This document shows positions 1 through 8,480 of a DNA stretch of 64,000 nt, piece by piece. The position numbers were made by a program, and so were the translations under genes. The stretch spans positions 3,755,501-3,819,500 of the forward strand of contig NZ_LT629710.1 in the NCBI RefSeq assembly GCF_900104535.1, read 5' to 3'. How positions within the stretch are numbered: the stretch's first letter is position 1; every line of letters starts with the position of its first letter. A model generated the notes under the pieces. That model had not been told where the DNA came from, ran no database searches, and was given only the letters and a program-made list of their open reading frames with translations. This DNA comes from Nakamurella panacisegetis (GTDB taxonomy: Bacteria; Actinomycetota; Actinomycetes; Mycobacteriales; Nakamurellaceae).

Positions 1-683
1 TCGCACTGCCCCCGCTGGTTGTCCCCGGCGGCGAAGACCCTCCCGCGGGTGTCGACGCCGACCGTGTGGCGACTTCCGGCCGACACGGCGACGATGTCCT
101 GCCATCCGGTCACCTCGTCGACGCCGACCGCCGCGTCGCCGGCGGCGAGCACCCGCCCCGTCCGCGTGAGCGCCACGGTGTGCAGGTAGCCGGCGGCGAT
201 CGAGCGCAGGCCGTGCCACGCTCTCAGCTCGCCCTGCCCCCGGCGGTTGTTGCCGACCGCGGTCGCGGTCCCGTCGGCGCGGAGGCCGACGGAGTGCCAG
301 TCCCCGGCGGCCACGGCCACGATCTCGCTCCAGGAGCCGACGTCGCACGCCCCCTCCCGGGCCCGGCCGGCCGCGCGGACGGTGCCGTCGGCAAGGACCC
401 CGAGGGTGCGCCGCCAACCCGCGGCAATGCCGACGACGCCCGTCCAATCTGCGACATCGCACTGGCCGTCCCCGTTCCAGCCGACCGCCGCGACGATGTC
501 CCGCCACGGACCGACGCGGCACTCGGGCGCCTGGGGGATGCCTGCCGTCACCACCGAACCGTCTGCCCTCACTCCGACGGTGTGCCGGCGTCCGGCCGCG
601 ATCACGGGCCGGGCGGGTGGCCAGTCCCGGGGGGATCGGCTCTGCTCGGTCAAGCGGTTGTCTCCCTCGGCATTGCGGGCCAC
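1..683 (-). CDS. RCC1-repeat (beta-propeller) protein, C-terminus cut by the window edge
   Basis: Reading the minus strand gives an open frame across the left edge with about four RCC1-type units. Each has the pattern W..IVA-(V/I)AAG-..HTVGLRADGTV-.A.G.N..GQC, for example IVAVAAGDWHSVGLRADGT. RCC1 repeats fold into a seven-bladed propeller; in bacteria these proteins are usually of unknown function. The GTG at 683-681 is chosen because GAGGGG lies 7 nt upstream and the repeats begin about 30 residues later. The first complete repeat looks collapsed: WRDIVA joins directly to AVGWNGDGQC, as if the middle of one unit were lost. No signal peptide is visible. It is divergent from rpsP. Only about 227 residues are visible, so total length is unknown. 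Confidence 0.8.
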   Translation of the reverse strand, partial: MARNAEGDNRLTEQSRSPRDWPPARPVIAAGRRHTVGVRADGSVVTAGIPQAPECRVGPWRDIVAAVGWNGDGQCDVADWTGVVGIAAGWRRTLGVLADGTVRAAGRAREGACDVGSWSEIVAVAAGDWHSVGLRADGTATAVGNNRRGQGELRAWHGLRSIAAGYLHTVALTRTGRVLAAGDAAVGVDEVTGWQDIVAVSAGSRHTVGVDTRGRVFAAGDNQRGQC

Positions 684-893
684 ACCGGCATTCCCCTCTC
701 CGGCCACGGGCCCGCGGGCGGTCGGCGCGGCGGCGCCGGTGTGGCAGAATAGCGACGTTACGGCTGTCGCAAGGCCCCTCTCTCCTTGCGAAGGCCGCCA
801 TTGGTGCGTTCCGGACCGCTAACCCCACGCGGATCGGGTCGCCCGCCCTTCGGCGGAGTCATCCGCCACCATGTTCAAGGAGCTTTTCAACCC

Positions 894-1340
894 GTGGCTG
901 TCAAGATCAAGCTCGCTCGATTCGGCAAGATTCGCGAGCCTTTCTACCGCGTTGTCGTCGCCGATGCCCGCACCCGCCGTAGCGGCCGCGCCATCGAGGC
1001 GATCGGCAAGTACCACCCGAAGATGGAGCCGTCGGTCATCGAAATCGACTCCGAGCGTGCGCAGTACTGGCTCAGCGTCGGCGCGCAGCCGACCGAATCG
1101 GTGCTGTCCCTGCTCAAGGTGACCGGTGACTGGCAGAAGTTCAAGGGCCTGCCGGGTGCCGAAGGCACCTTGAAGCCGCAGCCGGTTCCGGTCGACAAGC
1201 GGGCGCGCTACGAGGCCGCGATCGCGGCTATCGGCAGCGAGGACGCTCCGGCGGCCACCACGCCGAAGAAGAAGGCCGCCAAGTCCTCGGACGACACGGC
1301 CGCCGCGACCGAAGATGTCGCCGACACCGACGAGAAGTGA
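894..1340 (+). CDS. rpsP: 30S ribosomal protein S16
   Basis: S16 is a small-subunit assembly protein that binds the 5' domain of 16S rRNA. The family core is clear: [20 protein letters not shown] at the N-terminus, [14 protein letters not shown], and [13 protein letters not shown]. The 148-aa length includes the lysine- and acid-rich tail ([11 protein letters not shown]) common in actinobacteria. Start is the GTG at 894, with AAGGAG at 877-882; longer in-frame extension upstream is not part of the family. The TGA overlaps the GTG of khpA by 4 nt, indicating translational coupling at the head of the rpsP-khpA-rimM-trmD operon. Confidence 0.98.
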   Translation: MAVKIKLARFGKIREPFYRVVVADARTRRSGRAIEAIGKYHPKMEPSVIEIDSERAQYWLSVGAQPTESVLSLLKVTGDWQKFKGLPGAEGTLKPQPVPVDKRARYEAAIAAIGSEDAPAATTPKKKAAKSSDDTAAATEDVADTDEK

Positions 1341-1576
1341 GCGTGCTCACCGACGCCCTTGAACACCTGGTCAAGGGCATTGTTGATCACGAGGAGGACG
1401 TCCACGTCGACCTGACCACCGGTCGCCGCGGACGGACCCTCCAGATCCGGGTTCACCCGGACGATCTGGGCAAGGTCATCGGCCGAGGCGGACGGACGGC
1501 CACCGCGTTGCGGACGGTCATGTCGGCCGTCGGTGGTCGCGGGATCCGGGTCGACGTCGTCGACACCGACCGCTGA
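1337..1576 (+). CDS. khpA: KH-domain RNA-binding protein KhpA
   Basis: A 79-residue single KH-domain protein. The GxxG loop is IGRGGR within the run [14 protein letters not shown]. KhpA (formerly YlqC) binds RNA and, in Gram-positive bacteria, works with KhpB in RNA metabolism and cell-size control. Its position between rpsP and rimM is diagnostic. The GTG start at 1337 overlaps the rpsP stop (GTGA), so translation is probably coupled. Length is typical for the family. Confidence 0.96.
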   Translation: MSVLTDALEHLVKGIVDHEEDVHVDLTTGRRGRTLQIRVHPDDLGKVIGRGGRTATALRTVMSAVGGRGIRVDVVDTDR

Positions 1577-1673
1577 TCCTGTCCCTCGTTTCACCCGCAC
1601 CCCGCGGCCACCCTCCGTCAACGGTGGGTCGGACGCGGGGTGCGGCCGTTTCCGCAGCAGAAATGAGAAGCAG

Positions 1674-2186
1674 ATGACGCAGTTGCAGGTCGGCCGTATT
1701 GGTCGGGCCCACGGAATTCGTGGCGAGGTCACCATCACCCCGTTCACCGACGACCCGGATCGTCGGTTCGCCGTCGGTTCCCGTCTGCAGACGGACTCCG
1801 CCGCGCGGCCCGTCCTCGTCGTCGCCGGCGCCCGACGGTCCGGCCCGGTGCAGGTCGTCGGCTTCGAGGGGATCGTCGACCGGAACACCGCGGAGACCCT
1901 GCGCGGCATCCACCTGCTGGTCGACGCCGAGGCCCTCCCGGAGACCGAGGACGAGGATGAGTTCTACGACCACCAGCTGGTCGGCCTGGCGGTGCACCAC
2001 CACTCCACCGGGGAGGTCCTGGGCGAGGTCGTCGACGTCATGCACCCGCCGGCCGCACCGGTCCTGGTGATCAATCGCCCGGACGGCACCGAGGAACTTG
2101 TCCCGTTCGTCAGCGCGATCGTCCCGGTGGTGGATCTGGCGGCCGGCACGGTGACGGTGGACCCGCCGGACGGCATGTTCGCATGA
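1674..2186 (+). CDS. rimM: 16S rRNA processing protein RimM
   Basis: RimM assists maturation of the 30S head domain and binds S19. The N-terminal RimM domain begins VGRIGRAHGIRGEVTI (residues about 5-20). The C-terminal PRC-barrel region follows an acidic linker (ETEDEDEFYDHQLVG) and ends VPFVSAIVPVVDLAAGTVTV. The ATG at 1674 gives 170 aa, the normal size, and places the RimM motif at the N-terminus. A longer in-frame reading from 1533 overlaps khpA and has no family support. It lies 97 bp after khpA and 25 bp before trmD. Confidence 0.97.
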   Translation: MTQLQVGRIGRAHGIRGEVTITPFTDDPDRRFAVGSRLQTDSAARPVLVVAGARRSGPVQVVGFEGIVDRNTAETLRGIHLLVDAEALPETEDEDEFYDHQLVGLAVHHHSTGEVLGEVVDVMHPPAAPVLVINRPDGTEELVPFVSAIVPVVDLAAGTVTVDPPDGMFA

Positions 2187-2211
2187 TGGTCGGGAACGGG
2201 ATGCGGTCCGG

Positions 2212-3054
2212 ATGAGCGACGAGCGCGTTGGCGGGGAAGCGTCGGCCCGGCTGCAGTTGGACGTGGTCACGATCTTCCCGGAGTACCTGTCGCCCCTGCG
2301 GGAGTCGTTGCTCGGTCGGGCGATCGCCGACGGTCTGATCGATCTGTCCGTTCACGACCTGCGGGCCTACGCCCCGGACCGGCACCGGACCGTCGACGAC
2401 ACCCCGTACGGCGGTGGAGCGGGCATGGTCATGAAGGCCGATGTCTGGGGCCGGGCCCTGGACGACGTCGTCCGGCCCGGTCCGGGCACCACCCTGGTGG
2501 TGCCGACCCCGGCCGGTCGGCCGTTCAACCAGTCAGTCGCCGCCGAGCTGGCCACCCGCAGGCAGATCGTCTTCGCCTGTGGACGCTACGAGGGCATCGA
2601 TCAGCGGGTCGCCGATCACGCCGCGACCACGGTCGAGGTGCTGGAGCTGTCGATCGGTGACTACGTGCTGGCCGGCGGCGAAGCGGCCGTGCTGGTGATG
2701 GTCGAGGCGATCGCCCGGCTCATCCCCGGAGTGCTGGGGAACCCGTTGTCGGCCGTCACCGATTCCTTCGGCGACGCGTCCGTCGGGCTGCTGGAATACC
2801 CGAGCTACACCAGACCCCTTTCCTATCAGGGACTCGAGGTCCCTCCGGTGCTGCTGTCGGGCCACCACGCGGCCATCGCCCGGTGGCGGCGGGACGAGTC
2901 GCTGCGGCGCACGGCCCGGCGCCGGCCGGACCTGATCGCTGCCCTTGACCCCGCGACGCTGGATCGGGCCGACTCGTCGATCCTCGAGCAGGAGGGGATC
3001 CGGCCAGGTCACGGCCGCTCGATTTCGCCCCCGGCGTCGGATCTGGCAGACTAG
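2212..3054 (+). CDS. trmD: tRNA (guanine-N1)-methyltransferase TrmD
   Basis: TrmD makes m1G37 in tRNAs, preventing frameshifting, with SAM bound in a trefoil-knot SPOUT fold. Family signatures are visible: LDVVTIFPEYL near the N-terminus, DTPYGGGAGMVMK, CGRYEGIDQRV, and the knot segment SIGDYVLAGGEAAVL. A C-terminal helical part carries LLSGHHAAIARWRRDESL. At 280 aa it is slightly long, through a 13-residue N-terminal lead and a C-terminal tail. It overlaps nothing and follows rimM by 25 bp in the same operon. Confidence 0.97.
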   Translation: MSDERVGGEASARLQLDVVTIFPEYLSPLRESLLGRAIADGLIDLSVHDLRAYAPDRHRTVDDTPYGGGAGMVMKADVWGRALDDVVRPGPGTTLVVPTPAGRPFNQSVAAELATRRQIVFACGRYEGIDQRVADHAATTVEVLELSIGDYVLAGGEAAVLVMVEAIARLIPGVLGNPLSAVTDSFGDASVGLLEYPSYTRPLSYQGLEVPPVLLSGHHAAIARWRRDESLRRTARRRPDLIAALDPATLDRADSSILEQEGIRPGHGRSISPPASDLAD

Positions 3055-3177
3055 GCGGGTTGTGAGTTGGCCGGGCATATCCCACCAACTGCCGGTTGGC
3101 CCGCCGTGGGTCCGCCGAGACCGCCCACGAGACACGTCGTATTCCCCGAGTCTTGGACTCAGAGAAGGAACTACATC

Positions 3178-3525
3178 ATGAACACCCTGGACGCTCTGGA
3201 CTCCGCCTCGTTGCGGTCCGATCTTCCGGATTTCCGGCCCGGCGACACCGTCAAGGTGCACGTCAAGGTCATCGAGGGCTCGCGCTCCCGTATCCAGATC
3301 TTCGCCGGCCACGTCATCCGTCGACAGGGTGGTGGCATTCGCGAGACTTTCACCGTCCGCAAGGTCAGCTTCGGTGTCGGCGTCGAGCGCACCTTCCCGG
3401 TGCACTCCCCGAACCTGGACAAGATCGAGCTGGTCACCAAGGGCGACGTCCGTCGGGCCAAGCTCTACTACCTGCGTGAGCTGCGCGGCAAGGCCGCCAA
3501 GATCAAGGAGAAGCGCGACCGCTGA
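3178..3525 (+). CDS. rplS: 50S ribosomal protein L19
   Basis: L19 lies at the 30S-50S interface. The 115-aa product has the family core [20 protein letters not shown], the segment [21 protein letters not shown], and the C-terminal [18 protein letters not shown]. The ATG at 3178 is preceded by AGAAGGAA at 3162-3169. In-frame sequence upstream to 3067 is not conserved. A GC-rich hairpin at 3556-3594 probably ends the operon. Confidence 0.98.
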   Translation: MNTLDALDSASLRSDLPDFRPGDTVKVHVKVIEGSRSRIQIFAGHVIRRQGGGIRETFTVRKVSFGVGVERTFPVHSPNLDKIELVTKGDVRRAKLYYLRELRGKAAKIKEKRDR

Positions 3526-3555
3526 ACCCAGCGCCGCTGATCCACCGCATCACCG

Positions 3556-3594
3556 ACAGGCCGCCGTCATCCGAACCGGATGGTGGCGGCCTGT
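3556..3594 (+). terminator. Probable terminator after rplS
   Basis: The arms ACAGGCCGCC and GGCGGCCTGT are perfect complements, and the inner arms ATCCG/CGGAT extend the stem, giving a loop of three bases. A short T/C-rich stretch (TCGTCTGTC) follows rather than a true U-tract. It sits between rplS and lepB, so it would separate the ribosomal operon from the lepB group. Confidence 0.6.
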
Positions 3595-3635
3595 TCGTCT
3601 GTCAACCAATTCCCGCCGGAAGCCGTAGCCTGACC

Positions 3636-4799
3636 ATGATGAACGAGCAAGAGTCCGCTGCGGGCGATCGCGATGACGCGGCCGGCGGCACAGCCCCGGA
3701 AGCAACTGCGAAGCCGAAGGCGGGTCGGCCCGGGGGACCGTGGCAGGACTGGGTGGTCACCTCCGACACCCACGCCGCGGGCGAGGCCGGCGACACCCCG
3801 GCCGACGGCGAGGATCCCGACGAACACGAACAGGCCGTCAGCCGGTGGCGGCGACAGTCGAACAAGCGGAACAAGAAGGCCAAGCGGCCCTTCTGGATCG
3901 AGCTGCCCGTTCTCGTCGTGGTGGCGTTCGCCCTGACCTTCCTCATCCAGACTTTCGTGGCCAAGGTGTACTACGTGCCGTCGGGCTCGATGGAACAGAC
4001 CCTGCACGGTGTCCCGTCCGGCGGAGACCGGATCCTGGCCAGCAAGATCGTCTACGACTTCCGCGATCCCCGCCAGGGCGATGTGGTCGTCTTCAAAGGT
4101 CCTGACACCTGGGCCCCCGAGACGGCCGGGGTGGCCGGCCCCACCACCTGGTTCGGTAAGGCCATGTCCGCCCTCGGGTCGGTGGTCGGCATCGCACCGC
4201 CGAACGAGAAGGACTTCGTCAAGCGGGTGATCGCGGTCGGCGGCCAGACCGTCGCCTGCTGCGACAAAACCGGAAACGTGACGGTTGACGGCAAACCGCT
4301 CAGCGAGCCGTACATCTACGAGCCGCTGGACTTCGAACCCGGAGTCGCGGACTGCACCACCGGCGGGGACGCCTCCAGCTACGCCTCCCGCCGTTGCTTC
4401 GCGCCGTTCAAGGTGCCGGCGGGTCAACTGTTCGTGATGGGTGACCACCGGTCGGCCTCGGCCGACTCGTCCTATGAGTGCCTGGGTCTGAAACCGGCCC
4501 AGGCGGCGGCCTACGTCCAACCCGGGGGTGAGAAGGGTTGCTGGCGGCCGATTCCGGTGACGGATGTGATCGGCAAGGCCATCTTCATCGTGATGCCGCC
4601 CTCTCGTTGGCGGACCATCGGAGACCCCAACATCGATCCCCAGGCCATGGCCATCGCATCCGGCCCGACAGCGGCTCTCCCGGCGGCCGGTGGCATCCTG
4701 CTGACCCTGGGGCTCCGGGGTTCGCTGGCCATGGTGCCCAGCCGGCGTCGCCGCCGGAAGCGCCGACGACAGGAACGAAAGGCGGCCCGGACGGCATGA
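3636..4799 (+). CDS. lepB: Signal peptidase I
   Basis: Membrane serine protease that removes signal peptides from exported proteins. The 387-aa chain starts with about 85 hydrophilic, acidic residues, then a membrane anchor at about 87-108. The catalytic serine is S118 in VPSGSMEQTL and the general-base lysine is K196 in DFVKRVIAVGG; the box MGDHRSASADS is also present. A second hydrophobic stretch near 345-365 precedes a very basic tail (RRRRRKRRRQ). Actinobacterial enzymes commonly have this long cytoplasmic N-terminus. The TGA overlaps the ATG of rnhB (ATGA at 4796). Confidence 0.96.
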   Translation: MMNEQESAAGDRDDAAGGTAPEATAKPKAGRPGGPWQDWVVTSDTHAAGEAGDTPADGEDPDEHEQAVSRWRRQSNKRNKKAKRPFWIELPVLVVVAFALTFLIQTFVAKVYYVPSGSMEQTLHGVPSGGDRILASKIVYDFRDPRQGDVVVFKGPDTWAPETAGVAGPTTWFGKAMSALGSVVGIAPPNEKDFVKRVIAVGGQTVACCDKTGNVTVDGKPLSEPYIYEPLDFEPGVADCTTGGDASSYASRRCFAPFKVPAGQLFVMGDHRSASADSSYECLGLKPAQAAAYVQPGGEKGCWRPIPVTDVIGKAIFIVMPPSRWRTIGDPNIDPQAMAIASGPTAALPAAGGILLTLGLRGSLAMVPSRRRRRKRRRQERKAARTA

Positions 4800-5518
4800 G
4801 TGTCGGCAGCACCCGGCCGCACCTGCGGCTGGAGAAGGAGCTGCTCCGCGGCGGCGTTACCCGGCTCGCCGCCATGGACGAAGTGGGACGCGGTGCCCTG
4901 GCCGGCCCGGTCACGGTCGGCGTGGTGGTGGTGACAGCCCGGATCGGGCGCGTTCCGGCGGGGTTGAAGGACTCCAAGCTGCTGACCCCGCTGGCCCGCG
5001 AGTCGCTGCTCCCGGCCGTGCGCCGGTGGGCCGGTGAATACGCCGTCGGCCACGCCAGCCCGGCCGAGATCGATCGCATCGGCATCATCGCCGCGCTGCG
5101 GCTGGCCGGGCGCCGGGCCCTGGCCCAACTGCCGGGGCCGGTCGACGCGGTCCTGCTGGACGGCAATCACGACTATCTGTCCGAACCCGAGCCCGTGCTG
5201 TTCGACGACGAGATCCCGCCGCTACCGCTGGAACCGGACCTGCCGACCGTCACCGGGCCGGTCTACACCCGGATCAAGGCCGACCTGACCTGCGCCGGGG
5301 TCGCCGGGGCGAGCGTGCTGGCCAAGACAGAACGGGATGGTCTGCTGCGGCGGCTGGCGGCGGACTACCCGGCGTACCTGTTCGACGTCAACAAGGGCTA
5401 CGGGACCGCCGAACACGTTGCCGCACTGCGTGAACACGGTCCCAGCGAGGTGCACCGCCGCAGCTGGCGGCTGCCGGTCGCGGGCGATCTGGTCGACGAG
5501 TTCGAATCCAGCCGGTGA
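4796..5518 (+). CDS. rnhB: Ribonuclease HII
   Basis: RNase HII cleaves RNA in RNA-DNA hybrids and starts removal of single misincorporated ribonucleotides. Catalytic acids are visible as D28-E29 in AAMDEVGRGALAGP and D122 in LLDGNHD; the later segment RIKADLTCAGVAGASVLAK supplies the remaining conserved positions in a divergent form. At 240 aa the size is normal. The ATG at 4796 overlaps the lepB stop by 4 nt, which fixes the start against a longer in-frame reading from 4538. Confidence 0.95.
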   Translation: MSVGSTRPHLRLEKELLRGGVTRLAAMDEVGRGALAGPVTVGVVVVTARIGRVPAGLKDSKLLTPLARESLLPAVRRWAGEYAVGHASPAEIDRIGIIAALRLAGRRALAQLPGPVDAVLLDGNHDYLSEPEPVLFDDEIPPLPLEPDLPTVTGPVYTRIKADLTCAGVAGASVLAKTERDGLLRRLAADYPAYLFDVNKGYGTAEHVAALREHGPSEVHRRSWRLPVAGDLVDEFESSR

Positions 5519-5653
5519 CGGCGGAGTCGGTCGGCATCGCCGGAACCGCCCGGCGGGTCCGATGATCGGGCCGGCAACGGGCGGCGGAGTTGGACGGCGA
5601 ATCCGATGCGGGGATGATGACCGCAGTAGGCAGGACCTGAGAGGAGCCCGTTC

Positions 5654-5974
5654 GTGAGTGCAGAGGATCTGGAGCAGTACGAGACCGAGATGGAGCTCCA
5701 GCTCTACCGGGAGTACCGCGACATCGTTGGTCAGTTCGCCTACGTGGTGGAGACCGAGCGCCGGTTCTATCTCTGCAACGCCGTCGACGTGCAGGTGCGA
5801 AATTCCGACGGCGACATGTACTTCGAGGTCCGGATGTCGGACGCCTGGGTGTGGGACATGTATCGGCCGGCTCGGTTCGTGAAGAACGTCCGGGTGGTGA
5901 CGTTCAAGGACGTCAACGTCGAGGAGTTGGACAAGCCCGATCTCCGCCTGCCCGAAGGTGAGACGTTCGGCTGA
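5654..5974 (+). CDS. DUF2469 conserved actinobacterial protein
   Basis: A 106-aa acidic protein (MSAEDLEQYETEMELQLYRE; RRFYLCNAVDVQV; MSDAWVWDMYRPARFVKNV) of a family found across Actinobacteria, nearly always between rnhB and yraN. Its function is not known. There is no membrane segment. It starts with GTG at 5654, with GAGGAG 5-10 nt upstream. The 135-bp gap after rnhB suggests its own promoter is possible. Confidence 0.93.
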   Translation: MSAEDLEQYETEMELQLYREYRDIVGQFAYVVETERRFYLCNAVDVQVRNSDGDMYFEVRMSDAWVWDMYRPARFVKNVRVVTFKDVNVEELDKPDLRLPEGETFG

Positions 5975-6100
5975 CGGTTTGTCCCCATATACCTGAGTTG
6001 TCCACATTCGTCTGAGGTGACTTGGTCGCCCGGCGATCGCGTCGCAGGCTGGAATCCGGTCGGGCTGTTCCGGTCCGCCGGGAGCGACGGGGTGGGCGAC

Positions 6101-6466
6101 ATGGCATCGATTGCCGGCAACGAGTTGGGCCGTAGGGGCGAAGACCTGGCCGCCGAGCACCTGGAGGGTCTGGGTCTGGTGATCCTGGCCCGGAACTGGC
6201 GGTGCAGGGAGGGCGAGCTCGACATCGTCGCCACCGACGGCCTGCGTCGGCTCGTGGTGTGCGAGGTGAAGACGCGCAGCGGCGACGGATTCGGGAGCCC
6301 GTTCGAGGCGGTCACCCGGGGCAAACGCCGCAAGCTGCGGCGGCTGGCGCACCTGTATCTGGCCGAGTGCAAGGTCCCCTGGGTGAGCGTCCGGTTCGAC
6401 GTGGTCGGTGTTCTCGCTCGCCCGGGCCGGACCGTGGAGTTGTCCCACATCGTGGAGGCGTTCTGA
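6101..6466 (+). CDS. yraN: YraN family (UPF0102) nuclease-like protein
   Basis: A 121-aa protein with a restriction-endonuclease-like fold. The active-site pattern is E-x-D...E-x-K: GELDIVATD followed by LVVCEVKTR, with GRRGEDLAAEHL at the N-terminus. Biological role is not settled; it is often next to comM and dprA. The internal ATG at 6101 gives the usual family length; the 28-residue extension from 6017 does not resemble the family. Here the next gene is on the other strand, so the usual yraN-comM-dprA run is broken. Confidence 0.93.
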   Translation: MASIAGNELGRRGEDLAAEHLEGLGLVILARNWRCREGELDIVATDGLRRLVVCEVKTRSGDGFGSPFEAVTRGKRRKLRRLAHLYLAECKVPWVSVRFDVVGVLARPGRTVELSHIVEAF

Positions 6467-6471
6467 ACGCC

Positions 6472-7221
6472 TCAGGGCGGCGGGTCGGGCAGGCTGGGTC
6501 GCCCGCCGATCAGGTTCTCCCATCGACGTTGGACCGGGGCGAAACGCCGGTCGAAGGTGGCCGCGCGAGTGGCGGCGCGCTCCGCCCGGGCGGAACCGTA
6601 GCGGTGGCGAGCCCAGTACGAGCGGGGGCGCCCCAACCGCGTCGCGCCGACCGCGGCCACCGGCAACAGGAAGAGGCCGAACAACGCGACCCGGTACTTG
6701 CTCTTCAGGACACAGACCAGCACCAGAACGGCGTGCAGGGTGACCACCGCTACGCCGCCCAGGCGGACGGCCAGTTCGGTGGTGCCGACCTGCGTCACCC
6801 CGACCGGGCTGACGCCGACCAGCACCAGTCCCAGGCAGGCGGCGGTCAGGCTCACCATGTCGACCGACACCCGGCCTTCGTTGCTCCAGTACACGTCGGT
6901 GAGGTGCAGGAGCAGAGCGAACTCGTCCAGGACGAGGGAGGTGCCCATGCCCACCAGCAACGCGGACGTCACCGTCCAGGCGTCGGAATTCTGGGAACTC
7001 ACGCCGACGAAGGCGCCGACGATGAGCAGGACCAGGCCGGGAACGGCGTGATGGACGTGTACACCGCTGCTGGTGACCTGGTTCCGGAACGGGCCCCGCC
7101 CGGCCCGGATCAACCGGGTGATGGTCCTGGTGATGGCGAAGGTCAGCACGAAGGCCAGGAAGCAGAGCATCAGCGGGAGCTTGCCCGCGGCCAGGACGTC
7201 ACGCTGCCACCACCGATCCAT
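6472..7221 (-). CDS. Conserved multi-pass membrane protein of unknown function
   Basis: A 249-aa protein with about five to six hydrophobic segments. Recognisable pieces are FLAFVLTFAITRTITRLIRA, GVHVHHAVPGLVLLIVGAF, and LVLDEFALLLHLTDVYW, then a basic arginine-rich tail ending in PPP. The paired histidines (HVHH) and the D-E-F-A-L-L-L-H run resemble an actinobacterial integral-membrane family that has no established function. The ATG at 7221 is used; an in-frame extension beyond it overlaps the divergent gene. It is convergent with yraN (6 bp) and divergent from the next gene (54 bp), so that gap must hold both promoters. Confidence 0.75.
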   Translation of the reverse strand: MDRWWQRDVLAAGKLPLMLCFLAFVLTFAITRTITRLIRAGRGPFRNQVTSSGVHVHHAVPGLVLLIVGAFVGVSSQNSDAWTVTSALLVGMGTSLVLDEFALLLHLTDVYWSNEGRVSVDMVSLTAACLGLVLVGVSPVGVTQVGTTELAVRLGGVAVVTLHAVLVLVCVLKSKYRVALFGLFLLPVAAVGATRLGRPRSYWARHRYGSARAERAATRAATFDRRFAPVQRRWENLIGGRPSLPDPPP

Positions 7222-7275
7222 GGGTCCAAGGATGGCAGGTGCCCGCTTCCGACGGTGCTGTGCCAGGCTGGAGCC

Positions 7276-8010
7276 ATGACCGACGATCCTCGCAAGTCCG
7301 ACCGCGCGCTGACCCGGACCGCCGCATCGATCGCCGTCGAGGCCATCGGATGGCGTTACCTGCTGGGCACTCTGGCCACCTCGGTGCCGGTCGGAACGCT
7401 GGCCGACGCGCTTCGGTTGGCCGATGTGGCTACGGCCGCGTGCGGCGACCGGGCCGACGGGCATCTTCGGCTCGACCTGCGACCGGATCGGCTCGAATTG
7501 TCGTTGCAGACCCGGAAGTCCGGGTTCGTCAGTGAGGTCGACGTCGACCTGGCCCGGTCCGTGTCGGCCGCGGTCACCGCCGCCGGCGGGGTGCCCGGCG
7601 GCGCGACCGCGGCCGAGGTGTCGCGTCCGGTGCAGATGCTGGAGATGGCCATCGATGCGATGGACATACCCGCCGTCCGCCCGTTCTGGAAGGCCGTGAT
7701 GGCCTACGCCGACGAGCCGGGGTACGACGACCCGGCCGACGCGATCGTCGATCCGACCGGACAGCTGCCGGCGATCTGGTTCCAGCAGATGGACCGGCCC
7801 CGGCCCCAGCGCAACCGTGTGCACTTCGACATCACGGTGGCCCACGACGAGGCGCAGCCCAGGGTCGACGCGGCGCTCGCCGCGGGTGGCGTGCTGGTCA
7901 GCGACGCCGCGGCCCGATCGTTCTGGGTGCTGGCCGACGTCGAGGGCAACGAGGTCTGCGTGTGCACCTGGACCGATCGGGACGAGCGGGAAGCCGCCCG
8001 TCAGGTCTGA
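7276..8010 (+). CDS. Pterin-4a-carbinolamine-dehydratase-like / VOC (glyoxalase-like) fusion protein
   Basis: The N-terminal half (about residues 15-105) resembles DCoH-type pterin dehydratases: GWRYLLGTLATSV, LADVATAACGDRADGHLRLD, and a TRKSGFVSEVDVDLAR segment. The C-terminal half (about 115-240) is a VOC module: MLEMAIDAMDIPAVRPFWKA, IWFQQMDRPRPQRNRVHFD, and ADVEGNEVCVCTW. This two-domain layout recurs in actinobacteria, but the substrate is unknown. The canonical dehydratase histidine motif is degenerate here, so catalysis by the first domain is doubtful. The ATG at 7276 fits the domain boundary. Length is 244 aa. Confidence 0.7.
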   Translation: MTDDPRKSDRALTRTAASIAVEAIGWRYLLGTLATSVPVGTLADALRLADVATAACGDRADGHLRLDLRPDRLELSLQTRKSGFVSEVDVDLARSVSAAVTAAGGVPGGATAAEVSRPVQMLEMAIDAMDIPAVRPFWKAVMAYADEPGYDDPADAIVDPTGQLPAIWFQQMDRPRPQRNRVHFDITVAHDEAQPRVDAALAAGGVLVSDAAARSFWVLADVEGNEVCVCTWTDRDEREAARQV

Positions 8011-8120
8011 GCGGTCCGGAACCGCAGGTCGGGCCGGCCGATCGGGACGAACGCGAGCACCGGAACGGCGGCGTTGACACCGGTGAGGGGCGCTGCCAGG
8101 ATCGGCCGCAGGAGGCAACC

Positions 8121-8465
8121 ATGACGACCGCGCCACGACCATCAGTACCCATGGACGCCAAGGTCGCCACCGACTACGTCCTGAAACGGGTTCCCTCCCA
8201 TCTACCTTCCTCGGTAGGTCCGACGATCGCGGCGATGGTTCGGCACGGACTGGATGCCGTTCAGGAGCTTCCGGAGGACGAGCAGCCGGCGGCCTGGACG
8301 CCGAACCTGTCCCGGCTGGCCGAGGCCTGGGCCCAGAACGGAGATCGGTTCGCCGACGAATTCGGCACCGACGCCGACGAGGCGCCGGCGATCAGGCCGA
8401 CCACGCCGTCCTCGGTGGAGGCATTGCAGAGGATCGGCGTGTGCATCTGGCCGTTCTGCCCGTGA
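8121..8465 (+). CDS. Small hypothetical protein
   Basis: A 114-aa protein I do not recognise. It has a strong ribosome-binding site (GGAGG at 8111-8115, 5 nt before the ATG) and good third-position G/C bias, so it is probably expressed. The sequence is predicted soluble, acidic in the C-terminal half, and ends in CIWPFCP. No domain motif is evident. It is 15 bp upstream of the next membrane-protein gene and may be co-transcribed with it. Confidence 0.6.
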   Translation: MTTAPRPSVPMDAKVATDYVLKRVPSHLPSSVGPTIAAMVRHGLDAVQELPEDEQPAAWTPNLSRLAEAWAQNGDRFADEFGTDADEAPAIRPTTPSSVEALQRIGVCIWPFCP

Positions 8466-8480
8466 CGCGGGAGCGCACCA

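Noticed and set aside
66-752. Long open frame on the plus strand opposite the RCC1 gene
   Set aside because: The minus strand has regular RCC1 repeats with G/C-biased third positions; the plus-strand frame is a repetitive shadow of them.
735-760. AGAAT-type hexamer upstream of rpsP as a -10 box
   Set aside because: No -35 element at proper spacing was visible, and short matches are expected by chance.
6472-8142. 556-codon minus-strand open frame spanning two genes
   Set aside because: Only its last 250 codons (from 7221) give a coherent membrane protein; the rest lies opposite the pterin/VOC gene.
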